Shown piece by piece: positions 18,456 to 26,816 of a DNA stretch of 64,000 nt. The notes under the pieces were generated by a model. It was not told the origin of the DNA. It made no database searches and saw only the letters and a program-made list of their open reading frames with translations. The stretch lies in assembly GCA_964631835.1 (NCBI GenBank), contig CAZWAD010000012.1:1-64000 (forward strand). Reading direction: 5' to 3'. A program made the position numbers and the translations under genes. Numbering within the stretch: position 1 is the stretch's first letter; every line of letters begins with the position of its first letter. The stretch is from Bog-950 sp964631835 (GTDB lineage Bacteria; Bacteroidota; Bacteroidia; Chitinophagales; LD1).

Positions 18456-18490
18456 GAAAGCCCTGCGAATAATCGCGGGGCTTTCTGCTT
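18456..18490 (+). terminator. Hairpin terminator after the fn3-like gene
   Basis: Arms GAAAGCCCTGCGA and TCGCGGGGCTTTC pair over 13 positions with one G-T wobble, followed by a T-rich tail. Confidence 0.8.
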
Positions 18491-18572
18491 TTTACCAATC
18501 TATGTTATTGAAAGAAACTATTTCGCTAAAAGATTAGTTATAACTTTCGCCACAAAAAGTAAAAGCACACAA

Positions 18573-19091
18573 ATGAAAAACCTTGTGATACTCGTATGGA
18601 TTGCAGTTATAACGGGCTGCAACGAGCCGCCACAGAAACCCGTACCTGCAGCGGCAGAAAAATCCCCGGTTGACACAACTCCGCGTGTTACCGGCATAGG
18701 AGGAATATTTTTTAAGTCAAAGAACGTGAAGGAAACAAAAGAATGGTACAGCCGTCACTTAGGATTAGCAACTAATGAGTATGGTTCAACGTTTGAATTC
18801 CGCAATGCCAACAACCCTGAAGAGGTTAATTATTTGGAATGGAGCGCCTTTAATGAAAAGACTGAGTATTTCGAGCCATCGAAAAAACAGTTTATGATAA
18901 ACTACCGCGTTCAGCATATCGAAAAACTGGTAGAAAATCTTCGCAATGCAGGAATAACCATTGTTGACACCATAGAAACTTACGATTACGGAAAGTTTGT
19001 TCATATCATGGATCTTGATAGCAACAAAATCGAACTCTGGGAACCGGTAGATAGTGTGTTGACCAGGATTGGAGGGAAAACTACAAAGTAA
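18573..19091 (+). CDS. VOC (glyoxalase-like) domain lipoprotein
   Basis: 172 residues. The lipobox ITGC (~residues 13-16) predicts a lipid-anchored periplasmic or outer-membrane protein; a Pro/Ala linker follows. The rest is one vicinal-oxygen-chelate half: GGIFFKSKNVKETKEWYSRHLG at its start and DTIETYDYGKFVHIMDLDSNKIELWEP at its end, where the C-terminal Glu is the usual metal ligand. Substrate unknown. It is followed 8 nt later by the phosphodiester glycosidase gene. Confidence 0.85.
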   Translation: MKNLVILVWIAVITGCNEPPQKPVPAAAEKSPVDTTPRVTGIGGIFFKSKNVKETKEWYSRHLGLATNEYGSTFEFRNANNPEEVNYLEWSAFNEKTEYFEPSKKQFMINYRVQHIEKLVENLRNAGITIVDTIETYDYGKFVHIMDLDSNKIELWEPVDSVLTRIGGKTTK

Positions 19092-19099
19092 TATCTCAG

Positions 19100-19834
19100 G
19101 TGAGGCGGCTTAGTGTTTCAGTTTCAGCTTTTATTCTGCTTCTCACCGGACTGTTTGCTTTTAATTACGTAAACAATCTTCCCGATGAAAACATCATCAG
19201 CTACACAGTTGACCCCAAACAACATCATCTTGAATTTTATTGGAAGGACGACAGCGCGAAAATTATCCGCAGCATTCAAAACCTGAAATCGTACGTTGAG
19301 CGCACACAGTCCAAACTGTTGTTTGCCATGAACGGAGGAATGTATATGGAGAACAACGCACCGTTAGGTCTTTTTGTTCAGCATAAGAAAACTTTAAGTA
19401 AACTGAACACGTCATCGGGCAATGGTAATTTCTATCTAAAACCTAACGGTGTGTTTTATGTTACCGTAAGCGACCAGCCTGTTGTTTGTACTACAGACGA
19501 TTACAAAGACACCGGGCAGGTAAAATTTGCTACTCAATCAGGTCCCATGCTCGTTGTTGGTGGTCAAATTCATTCGGCTTTTAAAGAAGGCTCACAGAAT
19601 GTCAACATCCGAAATGGCGTGGGAGTTTTGCCTGATGGCAAAGCGGTTTTCGCTATGTCAAAAGCTGGAATTAATTTTTACGACTTCGCCAGTTACTTTA
19701 AAACGCTGGGCTGTAAGAATGCGCTCTATTTGGATGGGTTTGTATCGCGCACGTACTTGCCTGAGAAAAACTGGATTCAAACCGATGGAAATTTCGGAGT
19801 GATGATTGGTGTTACTACCCCTTTACCAAAGTAA
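19100..19834 (+). CDS. Phosphodiester glycosidase family protein (NAGPA/DUF2233)
   Basis: 244 residues, exported (hydrophobic segment SAFILLLTGLFAFNYV). Motifs of the uncovering-enzyme family are present: FAMNGGMYMENNAPLGLFV near the N-terminus, ATQSGPMLVVGGQIH, RNGVGVLPDGKAVFAMS and ALYLDGFVSRTYLP. Bacterial members hydrolyse sugar-phosphodiester or related bonds in the envelope; the substrate here is not known. Starts at GTG 19100. The 3' end overlaps the convergent metallophosphoesterase by 20 nt. Confidence 0.9.
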   Translation: MRRLSVSVSAFILLLTGLFAFNYVNNLPDENIISYTVDPKQHHLEFYWKDDSAKIIRSIQNLKSYVERTQSKLLFAMNGGMYMENNAPLGLFVQHKKTLSKLNTSSGNGNFYLKPNGVFYVTVSDQPVVCTTDDYKDTGQVKFATQSGPMLVVGGQIHSAFKEGSQNVNIRNGVGVLPDGKAVFAMSKAGINFYDFASYFKTLGCKNALYLDGFVSRTYLPEKNWIQTDGNFGVMIGVTTPLPK

Positions 19835-21059
19835 TTTCAGTTACCTCCGGTAAAATTCCCACTCTGCCCGGATACCCGAGAAAACCAAACCCCCGATTTA
19901 CATAAAGGAATTGCTTGCCCTCGTTGTAAAGCCCCGCCCATTGCTTATACATATATTGCGAAGGGCTCCACTTTAGCCATTTGCTTTCTACTCCAAACTG
20001 AGCGCCATGCGTGTGCCCGCTAAGCGTTAAATCAATATCAGGAAATTCGGGACGTATGCGCGCATCCCAGCTCGAAGGGTCGTGGCTCATTAAAATTTTA
20101 AAAGGAATTTTTTCGATGCCCCTGTAAGCCTTATCAAACTCGCCATATTTCTTCCAGCGTTTACCCAAGCCCCAATATTCTACTCCAAGCAACGCAATTT
20201 GTTCTCCATCTTTTTCCAGGATCCGGTTTTCGTTCAGAAGTAAATCCCATCCTAAACTCTTATGTATTCCCATGAACTTATCGATGTTAGCGCGTCTTTC
20301 TTCATCCGACCAGTTAATATAATCACCATAATCATGATTGCCTGTAACTGAAAATACACCGAGCCTGGCACTCAACTTATCGAAAATGTGCATGTATGAA
20401 TCCATTTCATCGGCTACATTATTGACTAAGTCACCAGTAAACAAAATCAGGTCGGCATTCAGGCTGTTTATTTTTTCAATGGTTTTAATGATAGGTTCCG
20501 TTCTTGTAAAACTGCCGGAATGGATATCGGAAAGGTGAACAATTTTTAATCCGTTAAACGCTTCGGGAAGATTTGGAAATTTAATGGTTGCTTTCCGAAA
20601 CTGGAAGTTATAGGCATTTGCAATCACACCGTAAAGTAAGGTTCCGGCAGGCAGGGCAGCAGCTGCAATTGCAACCTGGCTTAGAAACTGGCTGCGTGTA
20701 ATTCCACCGGAAGCACCAGGTGAAGATGAAACCCGGGAAGCCAAATATTTCAACCCGCGAAAGCCATCTTCCGAAATAAGAAACAGAAGAATAAACAACT
20801 TTGAAAAGAGGAGGATGACAAAGAAAGCCGCAAAATATGAAGTAAACGCCCCGGGCAAGAATTTATAAAGAACAGGACGGTAAAGAATAAACAACAACAA
20901 AGTTCCCAGTGAAACGCCCCAATAAATCCATTTAGCAATGTTGTGGTTTTCAGCTGTCAATGCAGTTTTTACAGCTTGCCAGCCATACCATTCAATGATG
21001 GCGTATACCAGGAATACAATAGCAAAAAACAAAATTGACTGAACCATCCTGAAAATCAT
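19815..21059 (-). CDS. Membrane metallophosphoesterase
   Basis: 414 residues. Three or four N-terminal membrane segments (~1-115) are followed by a second hydrophobic stretch (QFLSQVAIAAAALPAGTLLYG) and a calcineurin-like phosphoesterase domain with all metal-binding blocks: HLSDIHSGS, FTGDLVNN, VTGNHDYG, LMSHDP and LSGHTHGAQFG. The layout resembles YkuE/YaeI-type enzymes that act on membrane lipids such as UDP-diacylglucosamine, but the substrate is inferred only from fold and location. Confidence 0.92.
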   Translation of the reverse strand: MIFRMVQSILFFAIVFLVYAIIEWYGWQAVKTALTAENHNIAKWIYWGVSLGTLLLFILYRPVLYKFLPGAFTSYFAAFFVILLFSKLFILLFLISEDGFRGLKYLASRVSSSPGASGGITRSQFLSQVAIAAAALPAGTLLYGVIANAYNFQFRKATIKFPNLPEAFNGLKIVHLSDIHSGSFTRTEPIIKTIEKINSLNADLILFTGDLVNNVADEMDSYMHIFDKLSARLGVFSVTGNHDYGDYINWSDEERRANIDKFMGIHKSLGWDLLLNENRILEKDGEQIALLGVEYWGLGKRWKKYGEFDKAYRGIEKIPFKILMSHDPSSWDARIRPEFPDIDLTLSGHTHGAQFGVESKWLKWSPSQYMYKQWAGLYNEGKQFLYVNRGFGFLGYPGRVGILPEVTEITLVKG

Positions 21060-21117
21060 TTAAAGGAACACGAACAAGTTGCGAAAATATTTCAAATTCG
21101 GCAATTCAAACTGAGGT

Positions 21118-22785
21118 ATGAGTGTCCGTTTAGTGGTTTTTTCATTTTTCATTTTTCATTTTTCATTCGGGCAATCGTTGACCGAACAAAAGAAAACATT
21201 TACAAGGGCAGACACCCTTCGGGGTTCTCTCCGTCCGGAAAGAACATGCTACGATGTTGCTTTTTATGACCTGGCGGTAAAAATTGACACCGGTGAACAC
21301 TCCGTTACAGGAAGTAACCGGATTGTTTTCAGAGCTATGGAGGACTTTCAAAAACTCCAGCTTGATTTGTTTGAGAATATGAAAATTATCTCTGTTACCT
21401 CCGGTGGAAAGGAACTAAAATACAAAAGAGAGTTTAATGCAGTATTGGTTTACATGAATGAACCCGTTAAAGCGGGCACTACCGGTGAGCTGACTGTAAA
21501 TTATTACGGCAAACCGATTGTTGCTAAACGTGCCCCTTGGGACGGAGGCTTTGTATGGTCGTATGACAATAATGGTAAAAACTGGATAGGAGTTGCCTGC
21601 GAAGGTTTAGGAGCAAGTTCGTGGTGGCCCTGCAAAGATTATTTAGGCGATGAACCCGACAGCATGAGAATTTCCTGTACTGTTCCCGAAGGTTTGCGCT
21701 GTGTGCTTAACGGAATTGAAGAGGCTGCTATTTCGAATACAGATGCCACTACTACGTTTATTTCAAAAGTTAATTACCCCATCAACAGTTATAATGTTAC
21801 ACTGAACATTGGCGACTATGTAAGTTTTCATGATGAGTATGAAGCGGACGACAAAAGCAGATTGATGCTTGATTATTATGTGATGCCCTATAATCTTGAC
21901 AAGGCTAAAACACATTTCGTACAAGTAAAACCCATGCTGAAGTGCTACGAAAAATATCTGGGCAAATATCCTTTCTGGAAAGATGGTTATGCGCTGGTTG
22001 AAACTCCTTACTTCGGTATGGAACACCAGGGCGCTATTGCTTATGGCAACAGATACCTCACCGGTTATGCCGGAAGTGACCATTCGCGTATTGGTCTTGA
22101 TTTCGATTACATCATTATTCACGAAACAGCTCACGAATGGTGGGGCAACAGTGTGAGTTGCAGCGATATTGCCGACATGTGGATTCATGAAAGTTTTGCT
22201 ACCTACACCGAGTCAATTTATGTGGAGTGCATGTATGGAAAGGATACAGCTTTGAAATATATCAACGCTCAAAAAAGTCATGTCGGAAATAAGTCAGCTA
22301 TTGCAGGAATTTACGGAGTAAATGAAGAAGGTGCAGGTGATATGTATGCAAAGGGTTCTTTGTTTTTGAATACTCTGCGAACCATTGTAAGCAATGATGA
22401 ACTGTGGTTGAGGATGATAAAAGGTATGTGCGACACAGCTTTTAAAATGAAAAACATTGGATATGGAGATGTGGTTAGTTATTTTTCGTCTAAGTCGGGA
22501 AAAAATTTAAGTCCTGTATTTGAGCAATACGTGAAATATCGGTCCATTCCGGTGTTTGAATACAAACTGAAGAAACTGAAGAAGGGTGAATTTGAATTGA
22601 GTTATCACTGGTCTGCGGATGTGGAGGGTTTTGAAATGCCGGTATATATTTCAGACCACTCAGAAACTGACAAACGTATTGATTGTTCCAGCAGATTTCA
22701 AACCGTGAAAGTAAAATTGAAGAAAGCAGATGATTTTAAGGTGAATAACTATTTGATGTACATTGAAACACGAGAAATAATGTAA
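21118..22785 (+). CDS. M1 family metallopeptidase
   Basis: Exported zinc aminopeptidase-type enzyme of 555 residues. The signal peptide (VVFSFFIFHFSFGQS) is encoded in part by a CATTTTT repeat. The N-terminal beta domain has RPERTCYDVAFYDLAVKID; the catalytic domain carries YFGMEHQGAIAYGN (the GAMEN-like exopeptidase motif, ~residue 298) and HETAHEWWGNSV (HExxH, ~334) with the third zinc ligand Glu in WIHESFATYTES. The usual C-terminal HEAT domain is largely missing; the protein ends after a short beta region, as in other short bacterial M1 members. Confidence 0.95.
   Translation: MSVRLVVFSFFIFHFSFGQSLTEQKKTFTRADTLRGSLRPERTCYDVAFYDLAVKIDTGEHSVTGSNRIVFRAMEDFQKLQLDLFENMKIISVTSGGKELKYKREFNAVLVYMNEPVKAGTTGELTVNYYGKPIVAKRAPWDGGFVWSYDNNGKNWIGVACEGLGASSWWPCKDYLGDEPDSMRISCTVPEGLRCVLNGIEEAAISNTDATTTFISKVNYPINSYNVTLNIGDYVSFHDEYEADDKSRLMLDYYVMPYNLDKAKTHFVQVKPMLKCYEKYLGKYPFWKDGYALVETPYFGMEHQGAIAYGNRYLTGYAGSDHSRIGLDFDYIIIHETAHEWWGNSVSCSDIADMWIHESFATYTESIYVECMYGKDTALKYINAQKSHVGNKSAIAGIYGVNEEGAGDMYAKGSLFLNTLRTIVSNDELWLRMIKGMCDTAFKMKNIGYGDVVSYFSSKSGKNLSPVFEQYVKYRSIPVFEYKLKKLKKGEFELSYHWSADVEGFEMPVYISDHSETDKRIDCSSRFQTVKVKLKKADDFKVNNYLMYIETREIM
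21143..21167. repeat. CATTTTT heptanucleotide repeat, ~3.6 copies, in a second signal peptide
   Basis: Same unit and same copy number as at 2864-2889, here in codons 9-17 of the M1 peptidase gene, giving FSFFIFHFSF. Loss or gain of one unit would shift the frame. Confidence 0.85.
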
Positions 22786-22788
22786 CTC

Positions 22789-23208
22789 ATGAAAACAAAG
22801 AGCATTAAACAAACTGTAAGTTTCAACGCAAAGCCCGATGACGTTTATGAATTGATTATGGATTCGAAGAAACACTCTGCATTTACAGGGGGCAAAGCTA
22901 AAATGAGCAGGAAACTCAATGGAAAATTCACGATATATGACGGTTATATTCACGGATATAACATTGAACTTGCCCGAGGGGAAAGAATTATTCAGGCGTG
23001 GCATTTTGCTGAAGACTTTTGGCCCGAAGGACATTTCTCCATTTGCACATTTCAATTTGCCAAAAACGGCAAGGGCACAAAACTTACTTTCACTCAAACA
23101 GAAGTTCCTCTTGAAAAAGTGAAAACAATCAGCAATGGATGGAAACAGTATTACTGGGGGCCGATGAAAGAATATCTGAAACTAAACAAACAGAAGAATG
23201 TCACATAA
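22789..23208 (+). CDS. SRPBCC (AHSA1-like) domain protein
   Basis: 139 residues forming one START/Bet v 1-like domain of the activator of Hsp90 ATPase homologue 1 type: KQTVSFNAKPDDVYELIMDSK at the N-terminus, AFTGGKAKMSRKLNGKFTIYDGYI in the middle, IIQAWHFAEDFWPEGHFS and a C-terminal helix GWKQYYWGPMKEYLK. Such proteins bind small hydrophobic ligands; ligand unknown. Starts 3 nt after the peptidase stop and overlaps the OsmC gene by 11 nt. Confidence 0.9.
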   Translation: MKTKSIKQTVSFNAKPDDVYELIMDSKKHSAFTGGKAKMSRKLNGKFTIYDGYIHGYNIELARGERIIQAWHFAEDFWPEGHFSICTFQFAKNGKGTKLTFTQTEVPLEKVKTISNGWKQYYWGPMKEYLKLNKQKNVT

Positions 23209-23608
23209 AGTTACTCTCACACAAGTTGGCGAACACCAGTTCGATATTCTCCAGCACGGAAGAATTATTCGTATTGACAGCTCTGATTCGGAACACTCTA
23301 CAGGAGTGCGCCCCAAAGCGCTGATACTTTCTTCACTGGCAGGTTGCACGGCTATTGATGTGGAGGAAATGTTGAAAAAAATGCGTGTGAAATACTCTGA
23401 CTTCCGCATTGAAGTAAAAGGAGAACTGACTGATGAAGTACCAAAAACTTATCACACAGTTCATCTTACTTACTTCATCAGGCTTCACCACGAAAAAGAC
23501 AAAGATAAAATGGTGAAGGCAGTAAACCTGTCGCAGGAAAAGTACTGCGGGGTGAGCGCTATGGTGCGCAAATTTGCTACACTGGTGGTAAATGTTGAGT
23601 ATTTGTAA
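23198..23608 (+). CDS. OsmC family protein
   Basis: 136 residues. Fold and motifs of the OsmC/Ohr superfamily: SDSEHSTGVRPKALILSSLAGCTAIDVEEML around the first conserved Cys (~residue 49) and EKYCGVSAMV with the second Cys (~residue 114). Members reduce organic hydroperoxides with these two cysteines. The YhfA-like subgroup (short, GVRPKALILSSLAGC) is the closest match by eye. Starts inside the end of the SRPBCC gene, so the two are probably translated together. Confidence 0.9.
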   Translation: MSHKVTLTQVGEHQFDILQHGRIIRIDSSDSEHSTGVRPKALILSSLAGCTAIDVEEMLKKMRVKYSDFRIEVKGELTDEVPKTYHTVHLTYFIRLHHEKDKDKMVKAVNLSQEKYCGVSAMVRKFATLVVNVEYL

Positions 23609-23660
23609 CTCAACTCAAGCCGTCTCTTTTCTATATTCGCTTAACCAAAACCCCCATACC

Positions 23661-24278
23661 ATGTATACCGGTTTGCTTCACACCCACAAACTTTTCGTCA
23701 TTCTTTTCCTGTTCCATTATGTTTTAAAACTGGTTTTGCTGCTGGCGAACCGGAGTGATGCTTTGGAAAGATATTCCAAAACCATGCGTATTCCGGAAAT
23801 GATTATGAGCGTGGCGTTTTTGGTAACGGGTGTATGGATGATGATTACCGGCACTGCTTTTACCAGCCTGATTGTAGTTAAGCTCATTTGTGTTTTCACT
23901 TCTATTCCGCTGGCAGTTATCGGCTTTAAGAAGAAGAATAAAATTCTCGGTTTTGTTGCCGTGTTTCTGATAGCTATGTCATACGGGTTAGCTGAAATGA
24001 ACAAAAAAGCGAAGACCGGTCCTAAAGTAGATACTTCTTCTATCACCGACCCTATTGCTGCTGGTAAACTGATTTACACCAATACTTGTGTTACTTGTCA
24101 TGGCGCTGATGGGAAACTCGGCTTAAGCGGCTCAAAAGATTTATCACAAACCGCAATGACTGCCGAAGAGCAAAAAGCATTGATAAGAAGCGGAAAGAAT
24201 GCGATGCCCGGTTACAAAGATTTGACCGATGAACAAGTTGATGCCGTAGTTCAATATGTGGCAACCTTTAAGCAGTAA
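23661..24278 (+). CDS. SirB2-like membrane domain fused to cytochrome c
   Basis: 205 residues from ATG 23661. Four hydrophobic segments (residues ~8-115) resemble the SirB/YwoA-type four-helix membrane domain. A soluble c-type cytochrome follows, with the haem site CVTCH (~residue 142) and a distal Met in NAMPGYKDLTDEQVDAVVQYV. The haem domain would sit in the periplasm. It probably passes electrons between membrane carriers; partners are not encoded next to it. An upstream extension of the frame to 23592 overlaps osmC and is not like the family. Confidence 0.85.
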   Translation: MYTGLLHTHKLFVILFLFHYVLKLVLLLANRSDALERYSKTMRIPEMIMSVAFLVTGVWMMITGTAFTSLIVVKLICVFTSIPLAVIGFKKKNKILGFVAVFLIAMSYGLAEMNKKAKTGPKVDTSSITDPIAAGKLIYTNTCVTCHGADGKLGLSGSKDLSQTAMTAEEQKALIRSGKNAMPGYKDLTDEQVDAVVQYVATFKQ

Positions 24279-24281
24279 GCT

Positions 24282-25004
24282 TTAAAACACATTAATAAAT
24301 CCAAGCTGCACCACCAGCCCCCGCGGGTAGAGAGAATATTCCCGGTCAACCACAGTATGCAACAGGTTGTACGAAACGGTAATAGGGAAAAAGAAGTTCT
24401 TGCTTTGTAATAAGTTGTAACCCACACCCACCAAAAGAGCGGGAATTGTTTTCTGAACTTTAGGAATAATCACCTTGTAAGTATTGTTCGGATAAGTACG
24501 GATATAAACCCCTCCGTTATAGAAATCATCTAACTGGCGGTGCAGTAACTCAAACTTGGTGCGGGCAAAAAATCCGCGCCATATGTTGTATTGCACAAAA
24601 ACACCGCCACCGTAAGTATGCCATTTAGCATTGGCGTAATAAACATTGCCCAGTTGATCCTGAAAACCGATGTTCTGAAAGCCGGTATAGAAATAGGTTA
24701 CCCCTCCGCCCACACAAAGACCTTTCCATACATTATAACCTACATAAGGTGACAAGCCCAAATCAATTCTGCCCTGCTGAATAGAGAAATTAAAGTTGGG
24801 TTCAATGAGAAACTTGGATAGTTCAACTTTCTTTTTCTTTTTAAAACCCTGGAAATCGTTCGGGTCGGGTGGCTTCTGGTTTTTTCTATCTGTAGTATCG
24901 TAATCCCTTTTAGGATTACTGCTTGGAGGGGGCAATTCATCGTCCTGAGCGAAAGCAGATGCCGCAGCAAAAGCCAGTAACAATGAAAGAAAAAGTTTTT
25001 TCAC
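24282..25004 (-). CDS. Outer-membrane beta-barrel-like protein
   Basis: 240 residues with a clear signal peptide (LFLSLLLAFAAASAFAQ). A polar, proline-rich linker with a KKKKK run is followed by repeated amphipathic strands with Gly/aromatic alternation (GLSPYVGYNVWKGLCVGGGV, WHTYGGGVFVQYNIWRGFFA) and a final strand ending GFINVF, typical of small Bacteroidota porin-like barrels. No enzymatic motif. Stops 4 nt from the convergent cytochrome gene. Confidence 0.75.
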   Translation of the reverse strand: MKKLFLSLLLAFAAASAFAQDDELPPPSSNPKRDYDTTDRKNQKPPDPNDFQGFKKKKKVELSKFLIEPNFNFSIQQGRIDLGLSPYVGYNVWKGLCVGGGVTYFYTGFQNIGFQDQLGNVYYANAKWHTYGGGVFVQYNIWRGFFARTKFELLHRQLDDFYNGGVYIRTYPNNTYKVIIPKVQKTIPALLVGVGYNLLQSKNFFFPITVSYNLLHTVVDREYSLYPRGLVVQLGFINVF

Positions 25005-25103
25005 AAAGTGAATTTAAGTATAATAAACGAAGATATGCCTAAGTTGTTTTATAAGATTAGAAAATTTGTGAAAGGTTTAATGGATAATGACCAATGGTGT
25101 ACG

Positions 25104-26507
25104 TCAGTTAAATATCTTACCCGGATTCAGGATGTTATTCGGGTCGAACACCTTTTTAATACTGCGCATCAGGTGCAACTGGTTTGCAGAGAACTTAATA
25201 TCCATGTAAGGAATCTGGAACCAGCCAATGCCGTGTTCGCCCGAAATGGTTCCTTTTAACTCCACCACTTTCTCAAATATCTCACGAATGCCTTTAGGCA
25301 CTTCGGTCCTCCAATATTCATCAGTAAGCTGGTCTTTCAGAATGCGCACATGCACATTTCCGTCACCGGCATGGCCGTAACACACGCTGCGGAAGTTGTA
25401 TTTCCCGCCCACCTCTTTAATATGCTTGAGCAGTTCCGGTAAATCCGCACGGGGAACCACGGTATCCTCCTCAACCGTTACGTTCGTTTTCTTCACCGCA
25501 TAAGCAATGTTCCTGCGCATGCGCCATAAGTCTGTCTTCTGTGCTTCGCTGTCCGCAAAAAGAATTTCGCCTACATCGAATGACGAAAGTACTTCGTAAA
25601 TCTTTTCACATTCTTTCTGAATTACTTCCAAATCGTTGCCATCTACTTCAATTAAGAGTGTGGCGCGGGTGTCATCGGCAAGCGGAATGGTGACATTGCC
25701 AAGAAAATTCATAACATACTCAATGGCTTCGCGCTCCATGAATTCAATGCAACTGGGTATAATTCCTGCACGAAACACAGCGCTTACTGACGCACTGGCA
25801 TCGTCCATACTTTTGAAAGGAGCAAGCATTACGTTGTTGAATCTGGGGTGAGGCAAAAGCTTAAGAACAATTTTGGTAACAATGCCGAGCGTTCCTTCGC
25901 TTCCTACGAACAGTTGTGTGAAGTTATAACCGGTCGAGTTTTTAAGCGTGTTGGCACCGGTCCACATGATTTCGCCATTGGCAAGAACCACCTCTAAGTT
26001 CAGAACAAAATCTTTTACCACACCGTATTTAACTGCTCTTGGGCCCCCACTGTTGCAGGCCACATTGCCGCCAATGAAACTCGTTCCGCGGCTTGACGGG
26101 TCAACCGGGTAAAACAGTCCTTTTTCCTGCAAAGTATTTTGTAGCGCCTCGGTAATCACACCAGGCTCTGTGGTTACCTGCAAACTGCGCTCGTCAATTT
26201 TTAAAATCCGGTTCATTCGCTCCACAGTAAGCATCACCCCTCCGTGAATACACAAACTGTTTGCGCTCAGGCCGGTTCCTGCCGCACGGGGCGAAACAGG
26301 AATAAGGTGTTGATTGCAGTATTGAAGTATGACCGATATCTCCTGTGCGGTAGCGGGTTTTAAAATCACTTCGGGCGGAAAGCTGACACCGTCTGTTTCA
26401 TCGCGGCTGAATTTGTCGAGGCTCGCATCATCGGTGAATACATATTGCTCACCGAGCGTGGTTTTGAAAAAACTTAGGTCTTCCGCTGAGATTTTCTTAA
26501 AACTCAT
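25104..26507 (-). CDS. FAD-linked oxidase, glycolate/D-lactate dehydrogenase GlcD-like
   Basis: 467 residues. The FAD-binding type 4 domain shows VSPRAAGTGLSANSLCIHGGVMLTVERMNRIL, TTEPGVITEALQ and GGNVACNSGGPRAVKYGVVKDFVL; the C-terminal FAD-oxidase domain has CYGHAGDGNVHVRIL and GTISGEHGIGW, the usual catalytic-site blocks. It oxidises a 2-hydroxyacid, probably D-lactate or glycolate, feeding electrons to quinones. No GlcE/GlcF partner is present next to it. Confidence 0.93.
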   Translation of the reverse strand: MSFKKISAEDLSFFKTTLGEQYVFTDDASLDKFSRDETDGVSFPPEVILKPATAQEISVILQYCNQHLIPVSPRAAGTGLSANSLCIHGGVMLTVERMNRILKIDERSLQVTTEPGVITEALQNTLQEKGLFYPVDPSSRGTSFIGGNVACNSGGPRAVKYGVVKDFVLNLEVVLANGEIMWTGANTLKNSTGYNFTQLFVGSEGTLGIVTKIVLKLLPHPRFNNVMLAPFKSMDDASASVSAVFRAGIIPSCIEFMEREAIEYVMNFLGNVTIPLADDTRATLLIEVDGNDLEVIQKECEKIYEVLSSFDVGEILFADSEAQKTDLWRMRRNIAYAVKKTNVTVEEDTVVPRADLPELLKHIKEVGGKYNFRSVCYGHAGDGNVHVRILKDQLTDEYWRTEVPKGIREIFEKVVELKGTISGEHGIGWFQIPYMDIKFSANQLHLMRSIKKVFDPNNILNPGKIFN

Positions 26508-26522
26508 GGCGCGAATATAAGG

Positions 26523-26540
26523 GGAAGTTGGAGTTGGGAT
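26523..26540. repeat. GGAAGTT/GGAGTTG heptanucleotide repeat, ~2.5 copies
   Basis: The reverse complement of the TTCCAAC/TCCCAAC repeat at 44164-44197. It lies just upstream of the GlcD-like start. Confidence 0.5.
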
Positions 26541-26585
26541 GAGAGATACAGAAAGTCAATCAGATAATATGAGAACTTGAGAATG

Positions 26586-26816
26586 GCAGAATCAGTGTGT
26601 GGCTGTATAAATCAGGAGTGGGAGATAGGTAAGGGAAAAGTGCGGATGTGTGAGAGCGATTCAGAATTTATAAGTCAGGATGTAAGAACCAGAAGAATAC
26701 AAAACCATAATTTGGAAGTGAAAAGGCTATATCTTGAAAGTGAAAGCGCGTTTTTTAGAAGTAAAAAGCCATATTTCAAAAATGAAAGTTTGAGATTGGT
26801 AAGTAAAAGCTATCAC
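26586..26816. repeat. Degenerate tandem array, 21-nt period (array 2)
   Basis: Fills the 300-nt gap between the GlcD-like and MacB-like genes. The last five units, starting at 26712, 26733, 26754, 26775 and 26796, are clear: the first is TTGGAAGTGAAAAGGCTATA plus T; the others vary around TTxGAAGTGAAA followed by nine less conserved bases. Earlier units are weaker but keep phase (TCAGGA at 26612 and 26675 are 63 nt apart). The core TTxGAAGTGAAA also occurs in array 1 read on its minus strand. The last unit runs into the stop codon of the permease gene. The open frame through it is a by-product of the period. Confidence 0.7.
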
